Shown here: positions 26,901 to 39,100 of the stretch, in pieces
How positions within the stretch are numbered: the first letter of the stretch is position 1
How the letters are laid out: each line of letters begins with the position of its first letter
From: Siniperca chuatsi
Lineage: Eukaryota; Chordata; Actinopteri; Centrarchiformes; Sinipercidae
Reading direction: 5' to 3'
Assembly (NCBI RefSeq): GCF_020085105.1
Contig: NC_058042.1
Coordinates: 22,775,501 to 22,839,500 of the forward strand
Length of the DNA stretch: 64,000 nt
Made by a program: the position numbers and the translations under genes
The notes under the pieces: model-generated
What the model was told of the DNA's origin: nothing
The model's database searches: none
The model's input: only the letters and a program-made list of their open reading frames with translations

Positions 26901-28415
26901 TGCTTTCTTCTTGATCTAAGAATTAGTTTCATTTTACTTTCACTAATTACATAACCATGCATGCATATTGAGCAGGAGTACTATATCAGCATACTTAATG
27001 CCCAGTACAAAGGAACGTTCAATTCGCTATTCGATATACTGTTGTGTTGCGATGGGAGCAGCTGAGCAGAAATAGACATATGGCTCTGAAGGAATGGAAG
27101 AAGAAAAGTATTGCGAGGTAAGCAAATTTTACTGCCAGAGAACGCAAAACATATTGCGAGGGAATGTAAAAGTAGTCCTCAAAAATGTTCTCTCAGTGAC
27201 CTTCAGGGGGCTCCTTAGTATCTGAGTTACTGGTAGACAAGTAAATATTACTCTGCATTTTGCCATGGAGCTTATCTTTAATAATGTTTTCTGCTATGCA
27301 CAGACAGAAAATTGTACACATAAATGCAGCTGAATTAAATCCCCAATAATAAACATTTATTGTACAAAGTTATGGAGATGTGCCATGATGAATGCATTAA
27401 TGTTGATCTCACCAGGACTTTCACCCGCATGTATCCGGCAGAGAAACTGCAATACTAGAATCTTTGTTGGACTGGTATCAGTGCCCTCCATAGGACGAGC
27501 CAAGACACCTGTAACAAGACAATGAATAGGCTTGTCATTTCCCCTAAAAATACACGTTCAGATAGTAAGTAATTAATTCACACTCATAGCTGGCTCTACA
27601 CTATGTGGTCTTTATACCGAATAATGCATTCACCTCCTACCACTCAGTAAGGACAACTCAAACCAAACTGATAGGAATCAAACGGTGTTATCAGCACAAA
27701 CTTTATTTCACTGACTTTGACTTGCCAGTGAATTTGACACTCGGCATTATTTTTTTTCCGCATTTAAAAACCTCACTTTAGCATAACATTTTAGTATAAC
27801 TATCTGAAATGCTATGCATAAAAACACCAACAGTTCGCCTTCAGAAATATCAAGAGATTAACCAAGGAAACTTTGCAAATTTCAGGCCACTCGTATCAAG
27901 GCAATGCTACTTCCAACAGATACAGAGTCAGTCTAATAAAACACTGATGACTCTTAAGCGACACAAAAGGTTAGATTTATGCTTTATCGGAATAGTTTTC
28001 TAACAGTATTTTTCGGTCTTGCAAAGGCTAAGCTAGCTACCTGTAGAGGAGTAATACTGTCGGTGACGAGCATGAAGCACAATTCAAAGCGGGCCAGTAA
28101 CGTAACACCTTTTAGGACAGTTGATATGCGGTAAACAAAACAATCTGGTAATGCCATGTTGGTCGGAAACAATGAGCTGTTAGCTAAACTTACGTTAATT
28201 CTAACATAGCTTGGCGGGCAAGAAGCGACAAACGATTAAGAGGCAGTTTGTTAACGTTACTTACGTTCAAGTACATTTGTAATGTCACAGAAGTCCGCGT
28301 ATTGCTCCTTTTCAAACAACTCTAGCGCCAGAAAAAAATAATAATCCACCAGCCAGCGGTTGACCACAGGTTCGAAGTCATTTAGGTGGCTGTTTACAGT
28401 TTCACTTGCAGCCAT
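17946..28415 (-). CDS. terf2: Telomeric repeat-binding factor 2 (TRF2)
   Basis: This shelterin subunit binds TTAGGG repeats as a dimer. Thirteen exons on the minus strand join in phase to 645 residues: 28415-28265, 27508-27413, 25557-25427, 25139-25053, 23223-23083, 22741-22617, 21893-21369, 20593-20474, 19524-19399, 19307-19161, 18732-18650, 18560-18514, 18104-17946. The TRFH dimer domain fills roughly residues 14-220 (start EPVVNRWLVDYYFFLALELF). A Rap1-binding-like motif RRLYTVARLVVEPDSQ lies at about 344-360. The Myb domain fills the C-terminus, with KKFGEGNWSKI and DRTNVNLKDRWRTMK. An in-frame TGA lies 15 nt upstream of the ATG, supporting this start. No basic Gly/Arg-rich N-terminal domain is present. 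The exon ending at 19399 needs a GC donor, and the donor at 22616 (GTAGGC) is weak. The Myb domain itself looks TRF1-like, but the TRFH domain, Rap1 motif and nip7 linkage favour TRF2. Confidence 0.92.
23340..24300 (+). mobile_element. L1/Tx1-like LINE ORF2 3' fragment in terf2 intron
   Basis: In broken frames the plus strand reads segments such as LLQYWKKILKLVYGKCTEN, MTKVTPTVGGWINIIHNIF and SCWKSWIEYVPPFRSDF. These match the extreme C-terminus of fish L1/Tx1-type ORF2. Several stops and frameshifts are present. The T-rich sequence downstream to about 24300 is probably its 3' UTR, with an uncertain end. Confidence 0.65.
25255..25281. repeat. (CA)n microsatellite
   Basis: About 13 uninterrupted CA units lie in a terf2 intron, between exons 3 and 4. 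Confidence 0.9.
25780..26135 (+). mobile_element. LINE 3' tail fragment in terf2 intron 2
   Basis: A frame reading FKSLLKTHFNRLAFM resembles the last residues of CR1/L2/Rex1-type ORF2, followed by a tail with AAGCACCTTAAAATGTGT. Next comes CTGACGAAGATC...GATCGAAAC-type hairpin sequence and AATTAAAATTGCTGGGAGCT, a word set found at ends of several fish retroelements, including Penelope-like ones. It may be two fragments joined. The family is uncertain. Confidence 0.45.
26235..27214 (-). mobile_element. Inverted-repeat element enclosing a HECT-like ORF
   Basis: Arms of about 120 bp (26235-26345 and 27075-27214) are inverted copies, sharing AAGGAATGGAAGAAGAAAAG, TATTGCGAGGTAA, AGTCCTCAAAAA and GGGGGCTCC. 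They enclose about 730 bp with a decayed minus-strand HECT-like frame. The unit sits in terf2 intron 2. The architecture resembles a DNA transposon with long terminal inverted repeats, but I recognise no transposase and no target-site duplication. The minority GCG/CGC words inside the arms differ. Confidence 0.65.
26395..26800 (-). pseudogene. Decayed G2E3-like HECT-domain fragment
   Basis: The minus strand reads QTALNHLQRYIRNADQRKLE, then after a frame change IKVTFNAETGFGRRRVAIS, then CGAIIDVPYTYSFYPE, then FDNVLFDNFFAMDII. In order and spacing these match the C-terminal part of the fish G2E3-like HECT ubiquitin-ligase family, in which a conserved H-x-C-G segment precedes a Pro-Tyr segment and a closing MDI/MDV. 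At least two frameshifts break it, so it cannot be a functional ligase. It lies wholly between the inverted arms. Confidence 0.6.
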
Positions 28416-29030
28416 ATTCACAACATATCAACGGAAGCAGGAGGGAGTTAACGATTTCTCTGTGTTGAAGGCGGGGAAAAGATACAATGGCTGCCATGGG
28501 AAAAGGGGCTTGTTTTCTCTGAGTTTAGCTGTTCAGGCAGCGCTTCCCAGTTTTGTGGCGCCACAAGAGTAACCATTCAAAAACGTAAATACGCACGAAT
28601 AACGTTAGGATTATGATCAAAAATGAAATCAAGCATAATCAGAATCTGTCAATCCAACTGAAGAAGACGACATTTGATAAATGCTTTGGGAAAAACTGAC
28701 GCCTGACAGTTCAAGTTCAGGGAATAAAAATACGAAAGTGACCTAATTATTGTTTTCTGAGTTTATTGGCAGATGTCACACCAGCAGAAAACATTATACT
28801 GCCACCCACTGGTCTGGAGGGAGTAGAGTACTGTCGCTTTTTAAAAAGTCAAAGGTTTTGACTGTGTATTTCCCATTTGCGATGTCGTTTAAATTATTTA
28901 TTATTACACATATCTGGGTTTTTAGTTTTAAGTAAGTTTTGTTTACTTACCACTGTCAACTCAGCACATGCTCAAATTGCTGTAATATCTTCATGCACAC
29001 TTCTTCACGGTTTCATTTTAATGTTCCACT
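28416..29030. other. terf2 promoter side and unassigned sequence
   Basis: The first 100-200 bp upstream of the terf2 ATG are GC-richer than the surroundings and probably hold its promoter and 5' UTR. Beyond that I see no gene or recognisable repeat. Confidence 0.4.
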
Positions 29031-29500
29031 ATAGGGATGACGATACTGGACTTGTGCCGAAATCCGATATGCCGATATTTTCCAACTCATTTTGGCCGAT
29101 TGCCGATACTGATACATGCACGTGTTTTGTTCCACCTAATTGCAGAGAACATCAAGTCTCTCCATTGAAGAAATTAACATTTTAAGCCTACTCTTATCTT
29201 GATGAGCCACTGGTAAATAAAATGCAATGCTTTTCCAAATGTACACGTTCACTGGGCAAAATACGAAAACTACTGCCAGGTTTTGTTTTGTTTTTTTGCT
29301 GCTGCCTGTTTCTCTTTGTTCTTCACAAATTTGTCATAATGACTGGGATGATGGCTCTTAAGACGGGCAATTCAATTTGTTGCGACACCTCAAAAAACCT
29401 CCACACGGCAGACATACTTGCGTCACGTGTGCATAATTAAAGCATCATCTTATCATATCTGCAGAAATGTTCATTTCGGCCGATACCGATATTTCATTTT
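29031..29500. mobile_element. hAT-type MITE with GCCGATA words
   Basis: Both ends carry GCCGATA/ATATCGG-type words (CCGATATGCCGATATTTTCC on the left, CGGCCGATACCGATATTTC on the right). These are characteristic of a common teleost non-autonomous hAT family. No coding capacity remains and the exact limits are uncertain. Confidence 0.5.
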
Positions 29501-32500
29501 AAAGCCTTTATGGGTTAAATAGTCCACATCTCTCACTTGATAGCATGTCTGTGTCTGTCTGTTTAATTGGGGAGGGATGCTGCATTTTGTCAGGGGACTG
29601 ACATTTCAAAAACTTCCAATGGTCATAACTGTACACTTGGAATAATTATGTATTTTGTTACTGATTTGCTTAGGAGGGCACCTGTATCACATTTGGGTCA
29701 CAAAATGTTTCACTTCTTCTTTACTGGATCTTTTTTACTTTGGTGCTGTAGCAAAACGTTTCCCAAGTTCCCCAATTTCAGTTCATCTCTACTGCATTTT
29801 GTTGTTTAACATCTATGCCAAACCCACAACAATTTCTATGTTATCCAGAAACAAGACCCAGGTGCAGAGAAAACTATTTCTGTATGATGGACAATCAATC
29901 ACAATTTATAGCTTTAATTTAATCAAGTTTATTATGTAAAAGAATGACAATATAAGATATAAGATTATGACACACAAATTAATACAAAAAAAACTTGAAT
30001 AAAACATTCCATATATATTGTTAATAGTAACCTTTATACTTTGTTTATAAAGCTGAAGGACTTTTGTTCTTGAGGAAACATTCTCTCAGAAGAGTAGGAA
30101 ACAAAACCTTTCTCAATTTTTCATGGCAATGTTAATGGTAACTCTGATCAAACACCCATCACTATACTTCACAAAATGTTCTTTATCCTACATTTTCTGC
30201 GTAAATCCCAATTTAACTGCAAACTAATGTGAGAAAACCTTAGTATTGTATTGGTCTACACAATTTTGCACATTGTCTAACAATACTCTCCTCACGGTGA
30301 TTGTATGTGTTTCAGTCATACAGCAGAAGGTGGAGAAAGTACAATTACCGGTATAACCCTTTACAAATCATCATTCATTGATTCTATTGCTGAGCATGAA
30401 TGTAAAACTACATACCTTGTAACAGAATCCCAATTGAAGACGTTATGATTACAGCATCTGAGTTTGGTCATGACACACACTTGTGAAATACTTGTATACA
30501 TCAACCAAGCCCAAATTATTGCCAAAATTATACCAGTCAACATCAAATACTTATACTCAGTCAACACAGCAATATTTGTCAATCCATAATTAGCTCTGAT
30601 GTTCTGCTACTTCCTACAAATACAAAGTTTAGCAGTGTATTAGTCCTGCCACTGTTACCTCAAGTCCTGCTTCAGATATTTCATTCTATTATAATGACAT
30701 TTTGTGTTTATTAGAGCCCTCTCATTGGCTCTGGATGTAATTTTGCCACAAATACCTGCAACAGGCATTGCTTAATTAGCAAAATTTTTGTGCGTCTGCC
30801 AAACAGCATGAATTTTCCTGTTGTTTTCTGGTAAGTCTTATGCACATGTATAAATGAAAGACAGCTTGTATATGATTTTTATGGACACAATGCATTTGGC
30901 TAAACTTGACTCCTTTTAATTTTGCACCTCATAAATTAAAAAGCACACTGAGCACATTAGGATAAATGACTTGCTGAATGAACCATGCTGAATGTACAGA
31001 AAGTATGTGTGATATTCTCCCAACATTTATTATGTGGCTGAGATGATGCAGTCAAGCAGAATAAAATGAGAAATGAGAGGCCAGCATTAATAACATCCCC
31101 TGATATCAGTTAGCTTTCAGTGCTGTGTCCCTCAGTCCCAAAATAGATAAGTTGTACATTCTAATGACAGCATGTTTCTTTATAGCCATAGCGCATCAGA
31201 TATCATTTAGTGTAAACAGTGGAGATATAGTTCCTTCTCCTGACAACCACAGATGAGAACAAACAGCAGTATATTGTCCAACACGCGATAACAATTTGAC
31301 TTTAAGAATCTAGATATGACAATACTTTGACAATACCATGGAAATAAATCCTGAACTCTAGATTCAAAAGGTCACACTCATCCAGTGCAAACAGGCCCAT
31401 TGATTATGTGGAGTAAAAATAGGAGACAAGTTGTCCCAAAATGAGAAGAAAACTTTCAGAAGTAAGCGATAATGACAAAGTCTTTCAAGCTGATAAATTC
31501 ACTTGACTGAATGATTTAAAAGGCATGGATAAGTGTTCTAATAACTGGAAAAATATCTGCTACTGTCCTGCCACTAGTTGTTACAGGCGTGACATTTCTG
31601 GAGTGAAGTAGGAAAGGCCTTGCAAAGCATCTGCTGAGCTCCCCGAGACTTTGTTCAGTATTAAAGCTTGTCTAATGAGCCTGGTACCTCAGCCTCTTTC
31701 AGCAAAGCAGTTCCTTTTTAATTCTTCAGGCTGACTGCACAATGGAGCTTGGCTCTGTAGTTCAGAATGAGCTCACACCGAGCCAAAGGAGGTTGTGCTA
31801 GTGATTTAAGTTCTCCTTTTCAAAATGCGGCACCAAACGGTGGCCAAGGAGCATGCAAAGCCACCCCGTCTGAGACTTGGCTATGTCTCAGGGGTTTTTA
31901 AGGTTGCTTTTTAGAGTTTAAATGCTATGAAGTCTTATCCAACTGTTCTTGCATATGGATTCCTACTATACACAGAAGCAGCCTCCAGTATCCTACAGAG
32001 AAAAATGTTTATGTGTAAAACAATTCAAATTTAATAACATTCAGTCTTTTCAGCAGCCAAAGTTGTTCAACCTGAATCACTTTGTTATGAAAACACAAGG
32101 AGGCATATCAGTGGTGGAGTGGAATGGCAAACTTATACGTACAACTAATACAAAACAGTGATTTTTTTTTTTAATCCAAATGAAGAGTCAGAATAACAGT
32201 AGTCATCTCCAGTGAGTCTTTATGGTCAACTGTTGAGGAGTGGTCACTGTGATGAAAGTTAAAGAAGCTTCAGCAGTTATTTAAAAAAAGGAAAATGAAT
32301 TTCTACTGGCCCGAGGGAACTAAAGAATCAACAGTTTCAGCCCAAAGGAAGGAAAAACATGACAAAGTTGAACAGATAGGAAAAGCCACTCAGTCCTCTT
32401 GAATAAGAATGAGGCTTGTGTTCACAGTAGCCTGTTCATTCATTTGAAGATAGTGAAAGCCTCATTTCCTGGCTGAGATGCTGACTGTTTAACACTGAGG

Positions 32501-33158
32501 TGTTATACATGCAAATCAAGGAAGCACAGTTCCATGTCTGATATCAACTGTGCTCCATGTCCAGACCTTTTCTCAAGTGAAATGTAAGTAGTGCACATCC
32601 TTGACTGTGATTCCCTTGTCTAGGTCCAATAGAGCAGTTTCAAACATTTCCCCATTTAGATCCACTTGTCTGGGTCCAGTGATGATGAAAGATATGTTGT
32701 TGATACCCCCTCAAAAAATTCAAACACTAATCTTTAATCTCGTGCGCAGTAAAGAAAACAAACTGCTGAAGTTGTGTACTGAAGGTGCGTTGAGTTCAAA
32801 CAGCACCTTGGATGGTCTCACAAAAGACTCACTTGAGTTACATACTGCATGCTTTACGTAAAAACACTCAAACAAACCAAAAAGCTGCTCATGTTAAAAA
32901 CTTATTCCAGTTGTTCAGCATACTTGTGCAGACCAAAGTTGTTGGGTCTACATCAGCATGTGGGTGAGAATACAAACTTTCAGTGGTGGTTGTGATGCAC
33001 TGGGGTCCCACTGGAGCAGCCTGTCTCCCTGTCACCCGCACATGAAGGACAGCCTCAGAGGGCAGAGGTCCATCTTAGCTCCGGCCAAGGAGCACATACA
33101 AGAAATCTTGCTTTAGAGATGGTCAAGTGTTGGCGAGCAGCATCATTCTGCCCTGCCT
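29501..33158 (-). other. Intergenic region and probable zdhhc7 3' UTR
   Basis: No supported gene lies here. The part next to 33158 must be the zdhhc7 3' UTR. Several minus-strand AATAAA words occur, for example at 31026-31031, but none stands out as the end. The left part (29501-30600) is AT-rich and unassigned. Confidence 0.4.
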
Positions 33159-36100
33159 TCAAACAGAAAACTCAGACCCGCTGCGGCGACCGTGGGTCAA
33201 CAGCAACAGCCGCCGCAGACGCAGGCCTGTGAATGGATTGCACCACAGCAGGGAGGGCGGACCCCCAAATACAGCTTTCATTCCGTCCCATCTCATGCGA
33301 CGCTCCCATGTGGGCTTCTCATTTTTAAGACGTTCAATCTCCTGCAAGACATTCAAACCCCTCTGTAAATGAAAGATTCCCCATTAAGTTGTCTGTTAGC
33401 TTTGGCTCATTAGCATGCTAAGATACACAATTACATTAAAAAGCATTGGGACAAACCTGAGAGAAAACCTTAGGGTATCATACTGATACTTTGTTTCCTC
33501 ATCTGAGAAAACAAAGTATTAAATTAAACAAATTACATATTATATATACTTTGAAGAGCAAAAGGCATTTATCAAGGCTTTCCTTGTCATCTTTTTCTTA
33601 GACACCCTCATCTTACAGTGACCCTCCCTGCTACACACACAACTTGTTGAGAGGAACAAAGCTTGCGGGGTGCAATGGATACTGACCGTCTCGTCATTGC
33701 AGATGGAGTGGATCTGCGTACCAAACATTACAGCTGTGAAAGTGAGGAAGAGGATGGCTTCGAGACAGAGGAAGATCAGCAGCAGCACAGACACCCCTGG
33801 AGAGAAGTCACTGCACTCTGGTCACAGGAAGAGAGGAAGACAGGTACTTTTTACTGCACTCAACTGAAATGTCAGCTAAATTAGCAATGCAATTCCAAGA
33901 GGACAGACTCTAAACTTGTGGAAGCTAATAATCTAGTGTGTGGATTCCATCATTTTTGTCCTACTGATGCTGCAATAATGTACCTGACCTAAATATCGGA
34001 CTGGATGTGCACACAGTAACGCTAATACATCTAGCCATTTTGCACCTGTCACATTAGCCTGGGATACTGGTTACCATGGAAAACAAATTGGTGGAAAATA
34101 TTTCCTTGCTAAATCAGAATATCATCTTTTAGAGGGCAGTATAAGCTGCAGTTCTAAGAATGAAATATTATTTTCATTTTCTGGTTCATTTCTACAGAGA
34201 GACACACAAGGGAGCAGGAAAAGATCAATGGCAGCTCTGCGATGATTGTGCAGAGCAGCTGTTCTTACAACAGGATTATAATGTCTTTCATTTTCCACTC
34301 TGCTTATCTGTCTCTGTTCATCTCTAAGCAGTTTCTATCTCTTGTATAAATAGCTGTATTTCTGACTCAAACTACACCTCTCTGACATTGTGTGTTTGTC
34401 TTTTTGACTCAACACACACACACACGTCATAGTTGATGCTGCAAGGCAGAGAGGCCTTACCATTCCACTGGACTTTAATACAGGTGAAGAAGTGCATACC
34501 ACTGAGGCCCAGGGCATGGGCAGAAATCAAGGCTATGTACATCTGCAGAAAGAAGAGAAGAAAAGGGGGGAGAGAGATAATGAGAAAAAGAGGAGTCATT
34601 CCATTCTTATCCCACAAGCAGTATGCAATTTGTAAATTCTTAACAGGGGGGTTGTTTCTCGGAAGGTAGCCTTTTGCTCCTTGAACAGATTTTTAGGGGC
34701 ATTTTCTTAACTCTGAAATAATGTAGAATTATTACATTATATTGTCAAATAAACAGATAGCTGTAAAAAGATTTGTTTTATTTGAAAAAATAACAAGTGA
34801 GAAAGTTTACGGGCATTCAAGGGCACTTTTGGTCCAAGCTCTGTTCATTTCTGACCAGGCCATGCTGCTGCCACACTTTCTCTTTCCCCCGTCTGCGGTA
34901 GAGAACACAATCAATTGTTGAGAATTCTTAAATTTTGACGGAGCGTTTATATTTTAACCGGCGGAGCTCTTCTAGCCTTTACGGCACTGGTTAAGCAACC
35001 CGCGAGTCGAGTCAGTGAGTGAGGTACACACACACAGGGAGAGTAGAGACGAGTCAGAGAAATAATTTTGCATGGCATGCTCTAAAAAGAGAAAAGCAGA
35101 CAGCGGAGACAGAGCTTTTAATCGAGAATGGACAGACTCTTACATGTTCAATCTTCCCACAGGCAGTTCAAAACCAGTATGTATCATGTTCCGAGACCGT
35201 GGCAATTATTAAAAGCAGCAATGTGAAGCACCACTACGAGACAAAGCACAGAGCATCTTTTGAGCTGATTAACAAGGGGGATGGATTTTGGTCATTTTGC
35301 TAACAAGGGGGGTGGCATCCACCTTTGTCCCCCCTTAAATCACCTACTGCCCACACACAAACTGCTGGTTTGCAGATACTGTGTTAATGTGTTGATTTCA
35401 CATCTGTAACAAAACTCTTTTGACCTGCAGTTAAAAAAAACAATGTATGGTAAAAAAACAAACAAACAAAACATGGTGCTGTGATGCAATAGAGTATGGG
35501 GGCGTGACGTCACGGCTCTAGCGCCGCAATGGCAGATGGGAAAAATCGCCATATTGTGAGGCCACCTGTTCTGAAGCGCCGACGAAGTTTTAGTCATGAG
35601 AAGAACCTGTTGTGTTGTTGGATGTCCGTTCACACGATTGATGTGGGAGAAAAATAGACAATGGTCTTTCTTTTTATTGTTTTCCGGCCTGGAAACAAAA
35701 TGAAGGGAGTCATGTGTCTGATGTAACAAAGCGGAGACGGATGGCCTGGATATCCGCCATAAGACGTACGGACATACATTTCACAGACATCCCAAGATCA
35801 GGGTGTTCCAGGCATTTTCATTCAGGTAAGTGTATAAACCTCACTTAGGAAACGATTGTGTTCTCATTTTGTTCTGTTACCGAGAGGAGTAGTCATAGGT
35901 TCATCTACATTTAGAAACTAAACACTAGAACAAGAGCAAGCTAAGTTAGGCTAGTTCAAATAAATGCATGTGATCAAAACAGAGCACTCAGCTGAGCCAC
36001 TCAGATATTACGAGGTGTAACCCAGCCACATCACTGTGACTGAAGCACGAGAAATTCTCTTAATAACACTTAAATATGTTGCCACATGAGTTCAGGGCTG

Positions 36101-39100
36101 TTTTTTTTTAACCTCTATCTATGGTATCGTAGAAAAGGTTTCAGTCGTAGTCATCTGGACACTGTTTTCAGAATCAAGACGTTTCGGCTCCCATCCGGAA
36201 GTCATTCTCAATTGTGAAAAAATTGGATGGGAACTGGAAATTTGAACTACTCTGAGTTACATAAGCCCTGCCCTCAGGAAGGAATCTGCCTGAGTATCTG
36301 TAAATAGCTAGTTTCACCTGAAACTGACCTAATAGTTTCAAGATGGCCCAGTAATCAGGCCTATTGTTCTCTGGCTGCATCTACTTCATCACTGCTAAGT
36401 GCCTGATTAGCATGTGATAGGCGTGACCAAGGTGATAATACACTCTGATAGACTTTGGGCAGATTAAATCTCAGACCACCATTTCTGTTCAAAGAGGGGT
36501 TCTCTTTCTTCACAAAAATGGCTTCCTTGACGCCCCGTTCAAACCAACTCTTCTCTCTACTAAGAATCTTCACCTCGCTGTCTTCAAATGTGTGGTTTGT
36601 AGCTTTTAAATGCAAATGCACGGCGCTCTGTAATCCTGAGTTAGCGTGTCGTCTGTGCTGATAAAGTCTTTTGTGAAGTGGCTCCAATTTTTTTCACAAT
36701 TGAGAATGACTTCCGGATGGGAGCCGAAACGTCTTGATTCTGAAAACAGTGTCCAGATGACTACGACTGAAACCTTTTCTACGATAGAACACTCCTGGAC
36801 GAATGAGGGACTACACCGTCTATCTATGGTAATCCGTAAGGACAGCTGCTGAGCTGTGAACCTCACCTAGTTATTTCATCATGAAATACTAGTGGGACAA
36901 TTTTCCCCTCTAGTCTGATATAAAGTCATGTAATTGAATGGCATTTTTGAAAAGACAAGAGACAATATGAACTTATTCATTTATCATAATGAACTTTAAG
37001 TGATTCAAAGGAATTACTGTATGTATAATGTGCATTTCTAATCCTTATCACACCCCTTATTGAAATTAAACAAACTACGCCATGAGTACTTGTGTATACT
37101 TACAGTGAAAAGTACAAAGAATCTCTGATTCTTTTCTCCCACGCAGTTATTGACCCAGGGACAGTGGTGATCCATCTTCCGGATGCACCTTTTACAAATA
37201 CTGCAGGCAGGAGAGAGAAGATGTTAATGCATGACACACTGAATCTGCTAATGTCATCAACTATACTGCTCCTGTTTACATAAAATATGCTTATACAGAT
37301 GTTTTCAAAAGCACAATTTGGATGCAACAAGGTGGGGTAAAGGAGCCTGTCATAGTTTAATTTGGTGTAAATTTGGCCACAACAATTAGACTGACCTGCA
37401 GTGGTGTGCCCTCTCAGGCTTGATGCTGCAGCACTTGGGGCACTTGTAGATTACCTCACCAGGCTTAAGCTGTAAGCTCTCCATGTACTCCTTGGTTGCA
37501 TTGCCCTTAGGAACTGCGCCCTAAGGAGAAGGGAAGACAGACAAAGACAAATGCTGTCAGTTACAAATCTGTCCAAATAAATTCATTATGGCTCAGAAGT
37601 CAAGCTGTGTCTTTGGGTATGCAGCAATTTAACAATTGTTTCTAGGCTTGTGAAAAAGGCATAAAACACCCACTACTTGCACACTGTTTCAATAATCATT
37701 TGTACTCGGGAGTTTAAAGTCCAGTGTGTAACATTTAGGAGGATCTATTGGAATATAATATTAATAAGTATGTTTTCATTAATGTATAATTTAATGAATA
37801 ATAAAGAATCATTGTGTTGTCATTACCTTAGAATAAGCAATTTGTATCTACAGAGGGAGTGTGTCCACTTCCACGGAGGTTGTCATGTTGCACAGCCATG
37901 TTCCTACAGTAGTCCAGAACGGACAAACCAAACAGTGGCTCTAGATAGGGCCTTTCTTGTTTTTTGTCAGTTTCGCGGCCAATGTAGTTCCTCTGACACG
38001 GATGGAAGGGAAGGGTGAGGCGAGTGGTATTCAAATGGTTGCAATCTGCAATTTCGCTGCTAGATGCTACTAAATCCTACACACTGGACCTTTAAGCAGG
38101 ATTGGATGTTTGATTTTGACTGAGTTTATAAACACAGACTCTTCTGCTGGATATTTTTTCAGGCTGACAAGATGAAGATGAAGGCTATGGTGCATTTTAA
38201 CTAAAACAACCTCTTTGGTCTGGGAGCCTACAATATAGCCATTACTTGAATCACAATAGGGTGTAACTACCACACAAATAAACTTAAGACCTTTAAAGCT
38301 TGGTTGAAACCCCAGTTTGACACACTACTGCACAACCTTCTGTGTACTATATTGGGCATTTAAAGGGAGCAATTGTTCAGGCTGGGTTGTTGGGCTATAA
38401 AGCACCAGTGGAGCTGTCATCAGACATCTAGTTTCTCTGAGTACGAATGAGTCAACTACTGTTAGTGCAGCAGCAGCACTAACAGTATGTGACCTACAAC
38501 TCCCTGAAGCATGAATCGGCTGAATTCACCATGAGTAGTCACAAAATATCAGTAACAAAGTGCAGAAGAATCCCTGTGGCACTTACTTTTGACTGTGTTA
38601 TCACACACTGCAGTAGGAAGAGGCATACCAAATTATCGATTGCTTGAAAAGTTCCTGACTTTGTTCTTGGGCCTTTTATTTTCTGGGAGTATTTGGTCGA
38701 AAAACCCCAATACTGTTCTCAGATGAGCACATTAAATTGTCAGACAATTTAGCAGGTGTCTGACCACGGCAGTGCTTCCTACTCATGCTGTAACAAGCAC
38801 TGCCAAAATATATGACTCCTGCCCCCAACTCTATCCAGACCGCGAGTACCAGATCAATCAATTTGTATTTAATTAAGATGATTCCTTACACAAAACCCAA
38901 ACATTTTGCTTTAACTGTAAGTACAACATTAATTATGCATTATTTTCGAGGAGCTCCAAATATATTGTATCGTATCTGTTTTGCAAACACAAAAGCTTTG
39001 TCTTACTCACTGACTCAACCCATGTTTTCTCTACCTCTTCTTCACTTTCAAAGCCTGCATTATTCCTTTTACCCTCCCTCCTTCCCTCCACCTGCACCCT

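Noticed and set aside
36606..36866. Minus-strand frame reading through the right Penelope arm
   Set aside because: It spans the inverted flank itself. The real coding frame of the element ends at 36361, and this one shows no protein family.
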